From the NCBI GenBank assembly GCA_036897445.1, contig JAYMTL010000072.1:32327-96326 (forward strand): a DNA stretch of 64,000 nucleotides. Reading direction: 5' to 3'. The translations under genes and the position numbers were made by a program. This document shows, in pieces, positions 27,803 through 41,200 of this stretch. The DNA comes from Pelargonium tetragonum. Taxonomy: Eukaryota; Streptophyta; Magnoliopsida; Geraniales; Geraniaceae. Position 1 is the first letter of the stretch. Every line of letters starts with the position of its first letter. Below the pieces are notes generated by a model. It saw only the letters and a list, made by a program, of their open reading frames with translations, made no database searches and was not told the origin of the DNA.

Positions 27803-28430
27803 GGAGCTTCTTAATTTGGGCTCTACCCATTTCAACAAGAGTCCTCCTACGTACTAAAGAAGATTCAAGGAGCCTCGTATATTTACGAATTGTGGAAAAG
27901 GTCTTAGATCAACGAGTAGAGTCTTGGTCATACGCGGGTTCAAAACGTAGGCAGGGTTCCTGTTGTGCTTTACTTAGATATATCATTCCCAAAGTTTTCT
28001 TAGTTTTTTCGACTTTATATTCCCAAATTTCTACTACGAATTTTGCAAAGTTTCGCCTGCCTTTAACAAGTTCACATCTGTACCTTATTATAGTACTTTT
28101 ATAAAACTCGGCACTGTCCTAACTATAAAGTAATTATCAAATCTATAAGTAGTAGGATAAGACTAAAAGTGCGGATAAGGACTCCACGCCTGAATAAGCG
28201 TTAGCTACTGTGGATGCTGGTACCAAGTGCCTTTAATTACTGGAATATCTTAATCTTTTAAGAACACCCGTTATTGATAGATTCAGCATAGGATCCGAGG
28301 TACTCCGGGAGTTTCGAGATTTACAAGAAGACTTTAGATGTTATAGTATAGCTTGGTTATACCACAACAAGTTTAGTACGAGGAGAGTTTTACTGTTACA
28401 GGAATGGACCTTTTTCTATACTGAGATACA

Positions 28431-28453
28431 CAAGATTTTAATTTACAATCTTG
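28431..28453. repeat. Hairpin with 7-bp perfect arms
   Basis: CAAGATT pairs with AATCTTG across an A+T-rich loop of nine bases. There is no gene context. Confidence 0.5.
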
Positions 28454-31400
28454 CTATAATTTAACCTGAACCTATATCTTTACTACCAGGTGGGAATCTC
28501 GTTCTGATAGAGTAAGTCAAAGAAATAAAAATTTGCGCTGTATGCCTATTTAAATGTTTTATAACGCGCTATAACTGATCCCTCCTTTTCTCCTTTTTTT
28601 TCTCATGCGTTTTCCTTATATACATTTTTAGCTATACTGAGAAATTTCTGAAGAGATTCTTGTTGCATGGCTATAGTCAATTTGCTTTTGAAAACTACCA
28701 TAACTCTATTTTGATTGAGGAACTAGCCACTCTTTTATTTAAGCACCTACTTTCTAATTTCTAAAAAGAAGGGGGGTCGGCAGGGGTGCTCCTAGTTTAA
28801 CTTAAGGGAGGTGCATTCTCAATCCATAGTAGTTATAACAAAGCAAGCTTTTATAAGGGATTCACTTGAGTTTTGGTTGTCATTTGATATAGGAGTTTGC
28901 TTCTATTTAGTTTCTAACTGTAGCCGAGGTTAAGGGTTAATCCTAATTTTGTAGTTTAAGGAGGGACCCTTTACTTGTTTTGATAGTTCTTTATATATAC
29001 CCCAGTATTATACTTTCTGATTAGCCATCCGAAAGCGGTACCTATATAATTATAAAGTAATTAGAAAGGAATGGAATACATCATTAATTTTAAAAATCTC
29101 CTTGGCCTTTTGCGTGCGTGAGCTTTAAACCCTTAGGTGCCTTGACGTATGGATTTTTTTGCATTTTAAAAAATTACAACTTTCTATACTAAATGAATTC
29201 ACTTAAATTTGCCTTTATTCTTTCCAGTAGAATGCCTCCTTTTTTACTCTTGACAAGGGCCTGGAAAAGCCTTTTATGAGCTGCTTGACTTAGCCTTTAA
29301 ATGTTGAAATGAAAATCGACTCAAAATGAATATGTATTAGTTGCCTTCGTATTACCCCTTTCTAAAAGACTCCTGCCACACTACTTGAGTTTTTTTAGGG
29401 AGATCTAACCTATTCCTTATATTAGGGTTCAAAAAGAGCTTAGCACTATTTTTTTAGGAAGTAAAAAGAGATTCTTTAAAATTATAAAAAACCCCATTAT
29501 TATCTAGTGACCAAATGCGGTATACAAGGATACACAGGACTTCACTAGCATTTTTTAGAAGTAAATTTAACCCGGGCTCCTTAAACTAGACTATCCTCCG
29601 CGGGAGTACTTTATTAAGAAGCAGGGGAAAGCAAACCTCTTAAGAATTTACATATTTCGAGACCTCAAGAACAAAGTAACTTGTAAGATTTTAGAGTTAA
29701 AACGAAATCCATTAGAAAGGTTTTAGTCAGTCGTGCTATTCCTTTTAAGTAAGGCTTTTTTAACAAATTCCAGGTTTAAAAAACTTAAGAACCACTTATA
29801 GCCGCAAGAAGTCTCTTACTTTCATTCAACTTAGCCCAAACAAATATGTTATCCTAGTGATAAGCCTTTCTCTAACCTCATACCATAGCAAAGCTGTATA
29901 AGGGACTCTTTCTACCGTAAAAAATATGTCAAACATTTACTAAGTAGGCTTGTAATCAGCATTGGTATTGTATCCTAGAATTTTGTCTTCCTAAACTCTA
30001 GTATTAAGAAGCCCTTTATTAGTTAGTAGAACTATAAAAATTTCCGCTAGGATAGAAAAGTCTCTGCTTCAAATTCTACAAGCTTTTGTTTATTAAAAAT
30101 TTAAGCTAAAAACAAGCATCCCTACTAATAAAAGTCAAAAGGCCCGCCAGTGCTTGCTCATAATAAGTAATATAAATTTATTCTATAATTATAATATAAT
30201 AAGCCTTACCAAGTAATTTAATACTAAAAGTTGTTAGAGGCAAGAGAAAGAGCATACTATGGTGGGGGTTCAAAAGAATCACGCATTCATTAAAAAAGAT
30301 ATATATAGCATTCCTTGTAGGTAAAGCCGCGCAAGTAGGAGAGACTCCCTTGGATCTAGAGCACCCTTGAGTATTTACTTTTTGAGTGTTTGGGGCATGA
30401 ATAAGAGGTTCAATATAGGTTTGGAAAATCTTAGATCTATCCAGAGGAAGTCAAATCTCATGAAATCTTAACGCGGGAATCTTGCCTTTCTTACTTATAA
30501 ATTGAGTCCTATTATCTTATCTTCGATACCTCTAAACAAAAAAGTTTATCTTTACTTTTTTCTACGTTTTAGTTTACACTACGGGATACCCTGGGGATTC
30601 TCTCCTTTTTCCTATCAAGCTTTTCCTGGTTCCCGGGCTAATGAAGGCATTTCCTTAAGTTTCAGAGTTGAAAACTACACTAAAAAGGTATCTGGTAACA
30701 TAAAGAGAATCCAAGACTTCCGGTCGGGTGATATAAAAAAGCAAAAAGTTCTTATCAAATAAAGTATATTATAAATTCTCTTTTAGTTCTTGTTTCACTA
30801 AATCTGGGTTTTAAAATAAAGAATGTAGGTACCCTTTTAAGTTAAGCCAGACTGGGACCTAAGAGTCGGGCGCTTAGCCACTCCAATTAGAATTTTTAAT
30901 CGTAGTTATATACACGACTCCTCAAAGGGCATCCTAGGGGTATCCTATGTGCTATTTACATCGATATTCACTCGAGTACTTACTATTTACATATTACATA
31001 AATGAAGCTCTCAAAGTCTCCCATTTGAACTTACCTTAATTTTATATGATCTAAAAGCTTTTCTTTCAAGAATTAGAGTGAAAGGTAATTCAATTAAAAG
31101 TTTTCGTGAAGGGTTTCTGGAGTTCTGTTTCTAATGAAAGGACTCTAAGAGAACACAAAAATAAGTGAAATTTATCAATACAGAAGCGCGGCTTGCCGGG
31201 GAAGCTTTTAGCTAATTCTAGAATAAATAAAGATCTGAACAGTCTCCTTTTAGTAGCCCCTTTTTGACTTAACTAGAAACTTACTTAAATTAATTAAAAT
31301 TTAGATCCCTTAGTAATGTTCCTTATAGAGTGACCCTGTATAATGCTTTGACAGGAATGTTTCTTGCTCCTAGGGTTACAGCTCGGGAAAAGTCTTGTAG

Positions 31401-33312
31401 AATTTTAGTGGTGTAAAATATTTTAAAAAGTATAAGGTAGTTCTTACGGATAACAATATAGTAGAGCTTTAGTCTAAGCACTGCTCCTTAATATCAACCA
31501 CACAAGAAAATCTTTTTCAAAAGAAAGTCTTTTTTCAACCTAGCGTGCCCTCAAGAACGCTACTTTTCTGAGTACCTCGCTTAATTTCATTTAAGTTTTC
31601 TATTTTTTTCCACGCCTAAACCAGTGCATTTCCTTGGGATGTCACTTGAAAGAAATAAGGTAAGCAGCCGTTAGGAGGAATCCTTTTTAGGCACTGTTAG
31701 TTATATAAGGACGAAATGGACTTGTGCAAGGCATATCCTTGGATTTCTTAAAAGGAGATTATAAGATTCAAGTACAAGGGATTTGGTACTTATAGATAGT
31801 GAGAGAAATTCCTATTAATAGCTCCGGACCTATAAATATCCCGGTGAAATACTTTAGATATTACACAAATCCCTTAACTATTTAAACAAAACTCGTGGCT
31901 AGCTTCAGTCCATGTTTTGAGGGGGTTCCTTTAATTCCAAGAGTTAGCTCGCCCGCTTAAGAATATTCTATATTATAGGAGTACGCTTAGGCTTCGTGCA
32001 GGGGCACTAAAGTAAAACGTTTTTAGCTTTAATTAACCCCTTCTAGTCTAGCAAAGCATCCATCCTATTAAGGAGCTTGTATCTTTTGAAACCAGATTAA
32101 AATACCTAAATTTTTATAGAGGTACTAGATTGAACAAGCAAAAAATGCAGCATGTAACACCCAGGAGGGCTGAATAACTGTGAAAAAGGATTCGCTTTTT
32201 AGGAAACTTTTTTCGAGTTATGAATTCTTCAATTATATTATTTAGGAACCCTGTTATTCAGAATTTTATGGGATATTTAGATCGCAGCTCACAAGGACTT
32301 TTAACGTTTCTGCTAGATGAAAGGAAAGCTTCTTTGTTTGTTAAGAAGTTTAAACGGAGTACTCTTTTTATTAGTCAATCCTCGAGATGTTAACAACTAC
32401 AAAATTACAAGTTAAAGGCTTAAAAAAGAAGGTATATAACTCTCTATAAGTTAAGTGCGTTCCAGTATACTATACTAGTATTTGTCCTTTTCAAATTAGG
32501 TTATGTAAAATGGGTTTACCTGTCAACGTCAAATCAAGGAATCCTTGGCAGTACCCCCTTGTATAGCACAAACTCAGTATTAAGGTCGTGCGCTGTGCGA
32601 GGGACTTATATCATCTATTCAGTAATTTAATCCTTTTGTGTTGGTCAAAGTCCTTCTTTATTATTAGCCACGTAAAAAGCCTATCATCCGCTTCTTTGAG
32701 AAAGTATCCATACAACGAGAGGTTGATAAAAAATTTGGTATAACCTGAAATTTCAATTATAACTATAAAGAAACATTGGAGCATCAAAAGCGAAATTGAA
32801 AATTATAGGAGTACCCGAGAGTCTTTTCCAATAAAGAGGGAGTTCCCCAAAAGGCTACCGTTTAGCAAAAAGACTAAAAAGTACTCTTTATGGGGTGTGT
32901 CTTTTACAAATACAAATTATCAAAGTTTCTATTTCTAAAGGGGCGGTCATGTCCTATCATGTGATAGCAGGATTGCTTATAATTTTTAACCTGGTTTGCG
33001 GAAAAGTCAGTCTCTTTTTTAGGTTTAAGAAGTCACTTAGATAATTATATATTATTTAGTAATTAAAGCCAAGAGTTCTCATAAAAAGCGAATTCTGCAA
33101 GATTGTCAGCTATACAGGGAACGTGCGCCTGATCTGTTTCATTATATAACTATAATTTTTTCTAACCCCTTAAAATGAAAAACCTGTTTTCTTAAATTAG
33201 ACTTTATATGACCTCTACTTAAGTCCTTATCTACTTTAGAACAAAGCTTATTAAATTAAATAAAAGACCGAAGTAATTAGTAGATTGAAAGGAAACCCCG
33301 GGCATGTGTAGA

Positions 33313-34387
33313 ATGAGGTTAGGGCTGAAGGAAGCTATAGGCTTAGTTGGACAGGAATTGTAGATCTAAGAACCAAACAAGAGTATAAGAAAATAGATAG
33401 AACAAAAAGAAAAAAAATAGACGAAATTTTTCATTTTAAAAAGCTTTTCTAAGTGTTAAGTATTGGTTTAATAAGCATTGAGTTACTAGAGGTACAGGGT
33501 TCTCCATAAGAGCAGGGGTTCATAGTAAAAAGGAGTTCCCATAGTTTACGTTTTTATCCATATTCCATCCAATTATCGTAGCTAATAATTCTTAACCTTG
33601 CTTTATTTACTCCCTTTAAATTAAAAAGTACTACTCATGGCGAAGAGTTTTTGTCTAAGGTTGTTTACAGATAAGGCCCGTCGTAATCCATAAGAAGAGT
33701 CCTTTTAAAACCCATTTACAGGAATTCCTACTTGTAAAATGTCTATTTAATCAAGAACCTCGGTTAAGTCTTACCTAGTACTCAACGTAATAACCTTTAA
33801 CATCAGTAAGACTTCCTTTACTACTAGTTAAAACCTTATAAGTAATCAAAAACCTAAGCAAAAGCGATTAACCAAATAGCCTTTCCGAGCCCATAATTTT
33901 AAGTTCAAAAATAAGGAATAGGTTCTAGTCTTATATAAGTATAGTATAAGTATTATAGGTTTAAGATAGTTGTTCTATTACAGTGTTATAGGTTACTATA
34001 GCACGAAGGGTTTTAGGGCTATCGCACCTAAACATATAGTAGTGTATTAGTTCTATTAGTTGGAGTCTTGTTCTTATTCTGGAAGGCTTTGATCGCTCTC
34101 TTTTCGTTACCTTTTTCTTTCTTAATAACAAGTCAAACTAAAAACATTAAGGAAGTCTTGTATTTGATTAAGGATATCTTATTTTCTGGATAGCTGGTAC
34201 CCTTTTCAATTTCAAGGTCAAGGGCGGAGTTCTGAGTAAGTAAAAGAGTTTAGATTACAATGTTAGTGAGGAGATTCTCAAGCAAGTATAGTTTCAGAAA
34301 GTGAATAAATAAAAGAGAGGAAATCCAACCAAAGAGTCTTTTTTTAATAGTACAAAGGCACTTAGACAAGAAAAGCTTTGGAATTGA
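33313..34387 (+). other. TGA-poor stretch, all three plus frames largely open
   Basis: Read with TGA as the only stop, one frame is open from ATG 33313 to TGA 34090-34092, a second from 33482 to TGA 34385-34387, and a third to TGA 34233-34235. The first begins MRLGLKEAIGLVGQ and the second ends with a basic tail (VNKQKRGNPTKESFFNSTKA). Because all three frames are open, openness here reflects scarcity of TGA and says little about coding. No frame can be chosen and no family is recognised. The first copy of the 24-bp repeat lies inside. Confidence 0.2.
33583..33606 (+). repeat. 24-bp direct repeat, copy 1
   Basis: This 24-bp stretch (beginning TAATAATTCTTAACC and ending GCTTTAT) is identical to 35527-35550. 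The flanks differ on both sides. The copies are 1944 bp apart and in direct orientation. An exact match of this length is very unlikely by chance in 64 kb. The repeat may mark a duplication, an insertion or a recombination junction. Confidence 0.85.
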
Positions 34388-34423
34388 GGACTCCTAGGAA
34401 AAAATTCTCAAACCAATTTTTGA

Positions 34424-35710
34424 CAAAATGAAGAAAATTGTTTTATAAAAGTAGAGTTTCAAGTGGAATTCCGTTGGTTTAGGTTTCGTAATAGATAGAA
34501 GTGTAGCTACTTTTGCAAGCAGAAACTCTAAACTTACTCTATAGCCAAGTCAGTGTAGCTAATCTATACTCTGTAAGCCAAGGAAACTCTAGTTGAAGTT
34601 GGTTTCTGGAGCGGGACTTGCTAAGGAGTTAAAGAAAAGAATTGTTCTAAGCTGAAAGACGGCAAAGAAGTTTAAGAGATTCTTGTCTTAGTGAAAGCAG
34701 TTGAAAGAAGGCAAATCTATCTTCCTAAAAATTCGTAAACTATCTTAAAGGAAAGTTTGTAAAGAAGGTCTATCAGATTCTCTTGTAGCTAATGGAGGAG
34801 AACTGAATATAGAGAAACTTTGTTAGCGTAAGCCTGTGCTGCTAGGAATGCAAGTGTAGTTCTATCTTAGAACAGCTATGAGGGACCATTCTTTTGGGAC
34901 TTGTAGCTAACTCTTGACAATGAAGGAAATTCTATGAAAACGAGCCTAAACTATCTTTTGCCATTTCCGGTAAAGGGGAGCTTGCTTGACCAATTAATGG
35001 AACCGAGTGTTGCTAATCTATATACTCCTAAGGGGCTAATGGAAAGAAGGAACATGAATCTAACACTCTCTGTAATTCCCAGTCCTATCTTAGAAACCTA
35101 CAAACTCTAAACCCAACCTCTATAATAAAGGTGGCCAAACTCAGAATTCCTTGTTTTGAAGCTAGGAAATAACTAAATAACAGATTCTGATTCCTGGTTT
35201 GTAGAGTACAGTCCTAATTTCGAACCTAACAAAGGTCTCTTATTCCGAATAAGGGGTATTCACTAAAGCTATAAAGGGATAGGGTCTTCTCATATTCCTC
35301 TGATTACAAGTTTCCAATTCCTACATTATCTTCCTGTAAATGAAGTCAAGCCTAAGGCATTTGTTTACGGGAAGGCAGTAGTAGAACTAAAGGAATTTCT
35401 TACTTAAAGGGTCTTCTAAATAAAAGTGTAGATAGGTTTCTTACTTGATACAGGTTAAGAAGTAAGTTACTGGGCAGGTAGCTTTATCCAATGGATGAAT
35501 TTTATGTATTATGCCCCACTCATTGATAATAATTCTTAACCTTGCTTTATGGCACCGTAATTTTCGATATTTCTAATCTTACCCATCCGGAGAACCCATT
35601 TCTTTGTCGGATCTTAGGTTTATCAAAACAAAATGTAAGGCTATTTAACCCCTTTTTCTGCAGGCAGGGTGTCCAGTAAATCAAGCACTTTTTTTATTCT
35701 ACCGCATTGA
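34424..35710 (+). other. Longest TGA-only open frame; coding only if TAA/TAG are sense
   Basis: The frame is open from just after a TGA at 34421 to TGA 35708-35710, about 428 codons. The first ATG seen in frame is 34934, leaving about 258 codons. By hand count about eighteen TGA triplets occur in the other two frames and none in this one. TAA/TAG occur about a dozen times in frame after the ATG and outnumber CAA/CAG. Read as Gln, the product is mixed and protein-like, with several Trp and Pro (for example DSDSWFVEYSPNFEPNKG and GQEVSYWAGSFIQWMNFMYY). I recognise no family. A hand count over about 210 codons gives G in first, second and third position near 23, 15 and 18 percent, a weak coding-type bias. 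No ordinary-code ORF exists here. It could equally be decayed or non-coding sequence. Confidence 0.35.
35527..35550 (+). repeat. 24-bp direct repeat, copy 2
   Basis: This copy is identical to 33583-33606. It lies inside the long TGA-only frame of 34424-35710, near its 3' end, and the 1944-bp spacing is a multiple of three. Both copies would therefore be read in the same frame if the island were coding. Confidence 0.85.
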
Positions 35711-37379
35711 AAAAAACATAAAAAAGTTAGGATCCTTAGATCTGAATCAAATTCTTCTGATAACCAAATAAGAAAATGCACTTTAGCTATATGAGGATTG
35801 GTCTGCATTCCAAGGACTTTACTCTTAGGTATAGGATATTGTATTTCACTACGGATAAATGTTAAGAGTAGAACTCAAAATTTTAAAGAATGTAAAGAAG
35901 TGGCAGCACAAAAATCTTTTTACAAATTACAAAAAGGTTGTATATAAGCGCTTATAAGGTCAAGACATGACTAAAAAAGGTGTAGGTTGTATTACATAAA
36001 AGTACGTTACTACGTTAGCTTCCTCAAAACAAGGGTAGAATATGAGTTTATTGCTCCATTGCTTACAGACCGGAGTACTTTCTAAAACCTAAAACAAGTG
36101 TCAAGTTTTCTTCCTTTTTAGTTACTGTGGCTTTATCAAAAGGAAACTTCTTTCAACCATTTACTACACTTATGTGTCCTCAGGGACTGCCGAAATATAC
36201 TATCTCTTATCTTATAAGACAAAACCTTCTCAATAAGAAAAGCGGCTCATTAGTCCAAATACTTGAGAATCAAAGCACCTACAAGTTTCAGGGATGCAGG
36301 GGTTCTAATAGGTATTATTATATATGAAGCCCGTTGTCTATAAAATAAGAATGATTTAGTACAGTAAAAGGGGCTAAATGTAAAAAAAATCTCTGGTTCA
36401 ATTTGAATAAATGATTTTGACGGACTTACCTTTAAACCACGTTGAAGAGTTCTTTGCTATGTCAGAGCAAAGTAGCAGTCTTAAGGTTTTCCAAAGTTTA
36501 GGCTTGTACTAATAACGTAAGTAACCGTTTAGCTTTTTCTTTTATACCCCCTCTTTTACTAGAAATTTTTCAAAAAGGACAACACAAAAAAATTCTTATA
36601 TCTCTCCTTTCATTTCTATCAAAAACTATACAAAATCGAAATTGAAGTCTCCTCCCAACAAGGGCTCTATGTTTGAATGCATAGCTTGTAGTAGAATGCA
36701 GTAGAGTGTCAAAAGGGTTTCCTTTACAGGATTTTATCTTATCTCTAAGGATTTTTCTTCTTATTAGTATTTCAATTACTCGATTAAACTAATAAATAAG
36801 TAATTTGTATCTTTCTTTCTAAACCCCCTATGAATTGCTCCAAAACAAAAAACGGAAACCTCTATTCAGAATACACCAACTCCAAAATAGGTTTTAATAA
36901 AAGGATCCCGCTTTCCAATTAGGCATTACTTACATTTACCGGGATTCCACTAACTAAGAACTTGATACTATAAAGCTTTTTTATGGTATAAGTGCAGCTT
37001 AAGGCGGCCCTCTACTACAAGGAGCACTCCTTAAAGAAAGGACAAGGAAAACCTAAAATTATTACGACGAATCTAACGGGGACTCTTCCTTTTTCTAGTA
37101 AAATCTGCCTTTTTCGAGGTAATGCAATTAATGAATTCCAAAACCAAAATAGAAAGAGTGCAGGAAACTTGAAAATGTTGCACATTTTATGGAATGACTC
37201 ATATTGCGAAAAGTTGCATACATTGTTAAGAGTGCTTCTCTCTACGGGAATTACCAGTTCCTATAAGAGAAATTCTTTTGTAAGGAAATCCTATGCCGAA
37301 GTATAATATTAAAGTGTACGAAACTTGCACCTTCCTTTTAAAGAAGGTTTATACTCGTACTTGTAAGCTTGTTTATTGG
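35711..37379. other. Region without a supported gene
   Basis: The ordinary-code ORF at 36992-37306 (104 codons) is within chance expectation for this composition and shows no recognisable motif. I see nothing else. Confidence 0.45.
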
Positions 37380-37649
37380 TAAAAACTCCTAGCTTACTTA
37401 TACCCTTCGATATGCCTTATACTGGAAATCCTTAAACAAAAGCCTTTAGTATTAGCCCTTCCGCGTAAGGCATAGCCCAGTAACTAAGAAGATGCTCCCT
37501 GTTCGGAACTGAATAAAGAATACTATAAACTGGGAGGATTGCCTTAAACCCAACTACTTCACCTAGAAAAACCAAAGGAATACAAAACTTAGTTCTTTAT
37601 CTCTTCCCTTAAAAGGATGATTATAATACCTATGCTTTCTTAAGGGCTA

Positions 37650-38220
37650 TCATATCCTTGCAGCTGGTATTTAACTTTAGCTAAGATGTTACTCTTTTAT
37701 TACCACTTATGGGACGGGGCTTAATCTTGCAGCTACACGAACTGCTTATTCATAACCTGTTTATTACTCCCCTTTCGTAATACCTATAAAGGCTCTCTTA
37801 GAAAGTATCCCCTTACTCTTCATCTCTAGCTAGACTCCATCTCTTGATGGTAGCTGCTTTTTATTTTATAATAATCCTCTTATAAGGGCTGTACCCTCTT
37901 TCTTATAAAAACCAAAACTCATCTTTCCACACTAAGTTGAAGCTATTCTTAAAGCCCCCAAGCCACTCTCTTTCTTTGGCAAACTTACCCTTTTCCTGTA
38001 AGTAAATAGGCTATCAACTACTCGGTTTTCTATTCTTAATAACTATAACTTTATTAAGGCATAGCCTCTAAACAAACATAGTAACCGCGTAACCGCTTTT
38101 AGTTATAGGATTCCCTGTTTACCTAGTACCTTCCTAAATTGGAAACCTCCTTTCTAGCTTTTCTAGTTTGACTCGCTCCTAAAAATCTTTGGAAATCCAA
38201 AAATATAAAGAAAGGTCTTC
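37650..38220 (-). other. Minus-strand island, TGA-only frame ending at 37650
   Basis: A frame of about 190 codons is open to TGA 37650-37652, and the five other TGA triplets in the span fall in other frames. With TAA/TAG as Gln it is basic and mixed (for example AVTRLLCLFRGYALIKL and GITKGEQQTGYEQAVRVAAR). No start could be fixed and no family is recognised. The adjoining 37380-37650 has the same pyrimidine-rich plus strand and may belong to the same island. Confidence 0.25.
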
Positions 38221-38221
38221 A

Positions 38222-41200
38222 GTTGCCGTGGTGAATTAAAGCGGGAAACCCTTGACAGGTATGGTATAAAAGGGGGTTGTCGATAGATAGAATCTAGATA
38301 TAGAAATATGTATCTGAAATCAAAGCAACTAGCTAAGTAATGCTCGAGGAAACTCTTTATTATTAATTTCTAGGGCCGTATACTCTAGTAAAAGGCACCA
38401 AAAATATCCCTTACCCGGATACCCCAGACTCTTTTTTAGACAAATTTATATAAATTAAAGTGTTCTATTTATCTATTTAATTGAGATTCCTTATACTTAC
38501 GTTTTCCGCTGCCTTTTCTTTTCCGAATAGGTACTTGTCTAGAAGGCTTTTCTATTCCCTTTTTTACTCTAGTTTCAAGGTTTTAGAGTTTTAATTACAC
38601 AAGTTTTGACCTTTAAAAGCAAATCCCAGTATAAAATAAATAAAGGAGGCGTTTCGTTTCGATAAATTGCGTGGAGGGTTCTAGCGCTAAAGCGTGTGAG
38701 GATACCCATAGTAAAGAGAGCAAGTCTGAGAGGATTTAAAAGTCTGCCCTTTATTCCTGATTCCTTGTTACTAAATTTTAATGTATTTTGTACAAAGTTC
38801 TTTGGGCGCAAGCCAAGGTAAAATAAAAAAGAAATAGGAGTCCTAAATTCGGGCAAAATTCTATTCTAGTAAATAAGGTCTAAAGTCAAAGTAGTACAAG
38901 GTCCCTTTCCCTTTTTGAGATAAGAATATCTTTTAACAGTTTTACGCGCTCTCCCAGATCCCGCTCTAGAATAAGTAGACCTTGTAAATATTATAAAAAA
39001 TTCCCAACTCCCCTCCTAAAAAAGTAAAATAGATAGACATTTTAAAAAGAGCCCTTCTGCACTTTAAGACACAAGGGTAGATAGACAAAACCCTTTTTAT
39101 TAAGTTAAGTATACAGTCAGTTTTAGCTTGTTATATTATATAATGTACATCCTTTAATTAGATTAGTAAGGAATAATATATAGCATATAACACCGCGACT
39201 TCACAAGGGCTTCACCGGAGCAAAGTAAGACTTGTAAGAGGTTTCCATTTTAGTAGTAAAATAAGTAGAAGCCACTTATTTTACACTTAGCTTAGTAAAC
39301 AAAGTATCTACAATTAATATAGAACAAGACTTTAGGAGGGCGCTTCTTGTTGGTATAGCGTGAAGATTTACTTTACAACTAGGTCTATTATATAAAAATT
39401 AGCTTTTTACTGTCAGAAATATCCTATAAGGGAAACCCCCATTTTGTCAATAAAACTTTTAAGAAACGGAGCACTCATTGCGATTTCGATATTAAAAAAA
39501 TCCTTTTTTAGGACTTTACATTGACGAGCTTTGTAACTATATTAGGCTTTCTCTAGTTAACTTGCAGAGTCTGTCCAAGATAAAATTATCATTTCGACCT
39601 GTAAATCCTTCTTACTTAAATTAAAAAGGAGCCTTTGCCTTAAATAGGAGGTTTACTCTCACTTGATCTAGTTTTTTGATATAGAAGGAAAGTCTCTCGG
39701 TATAGTAACCCTTACATTAGGACAACCTTGTACTACCTGTATTGATAGCTAGGATTGGGTCCCTTATTTCTTTTTATTTAAATAGTTATGCTTTCCCATA
39801 AGTTTTCCTCGTTTTGAATTTCTTTCGTGGTAAATTTCTAAGGAGCTTTCGCTTGTCACAATTATATAAATATACCTGTTGAGCTCCTATAATGTAAGTG
39901 TATTTAGACCAAAGTGATTAAAAAACGCTTGACTTATGGGATCCAATCAGCTAAAAGGCCTTTCCTTTAAGAGGAAGATAATTTTGGGATCATAGCACAC
40001 TCTGGTTACTCTTTACAAGCTATAAAGCGTTCTTTTTTATACTCTTTTCGGGTGGCCTTAGTTATCAAGGTTTGTAATATTTTTTACACTTTTAAGTCTA
40101 TATTAAGGTAAGGTTGCCCCAGTATTTAAGCACTTGATAGAGTCCTTTTCCTTGAGAAGGTGCTAGAAGCCCGTTTTGTAGCTATTGTAAAAATTGAGTG
40201 AGGATAAGATACTACGATGACTAAGAGATCCCCTTTTAGTTTTATAAGCTCTGGCTAAACGCACTGGGTACTGTTTTTACTCTAAACTATTATTTACAAA
40301 AAAGCATGAATCTGAGTCCTCTTTCACCAGTTAAACGCGCCCTGTTCCCCGGATTCCCCTTAAGTGGGCGCCCTAGTAAGAAATAAGATTTAAAGGACAA
40401 AGGATTTTATACGAAAATAAGGGACCCTAAAACTAGGACTAAAACAAGCAGGCAATTTCAAAGTACTCTATAATTTTGACTCGAGACTAAGTTATCTATT
40501 AAACCTTAAAGGGACCAGAAGAAAAACTCTTTTAAACAGGAGTGCAGTATTGTTATAAGCCCCCTAGGGATTGCTTTTTTGAGAATATTAAGGATTGCGG
40601 GCTCCTTTATAAAACGGCCTAAATCAAGGCTATTACGGCTTTTCTATTTAGGTAGCTTTGTGTTTGTAAGTATAAATATTCCCTTACTTTAGAGGTTTAT
40701 ACTTCTTGCTCTAGACATTTCATTTTTCTAATATATCTGTTAAGTAAGCAATTAGGTAGGGCCCCTGCTATTATGGATTAACAAGTTCTAAGAAGTCATT
40801 CTGAAAATACAAGACAGTTAAAATGTTTATTGGCGTATTTTCTATAGGATATACTATCGGTTAGGTCAATACTTACGAGTTTCGGGCAAGACTAGGCTCT
40901 CGGTTGAGCGTGTTTATGCTTTAGATGCAAATTGAGGTTAAAAAAGACTCAGAAAGTGTAGGGTTATTGATTCCGGAGGAGCTCCTCGTTTTAGACTGGA
41001 ATAAGGCTTTATTTTGTGCTTATACGAGTATCTCGACTTAGTTTTGTTTATATAATAACAACCCTCTACCTATCAAGAAGCTCTAACTAGCTAAAACTAG
41101 CTAAGGTTTTCATTAAATTTCTCTTTTTCGAAATCCTATAGAGCCTAACATGAGGTAAAGCTTTCTTCTTTAGTAAAAAGTGAATTTAAAGGTGGATCCC

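Larger units (their letters stand above)
26350..33300. other. Region without a supported gene
   Basis: The sequence has the same palindrome-rich texture. Ordinary-code ORFs (up to 86 codons at 30502-30762) are at chance length and resemble nothing known. Small hairpins lie at 27782 and 28431. Confidence 0.5.

Noticed and set aside
36992-37306. 104-codon ORF on the plus strand
   Set aside because: A few ORFs of this length are expected by chance in 64 kb of this composition, and it has no recognisable domain.
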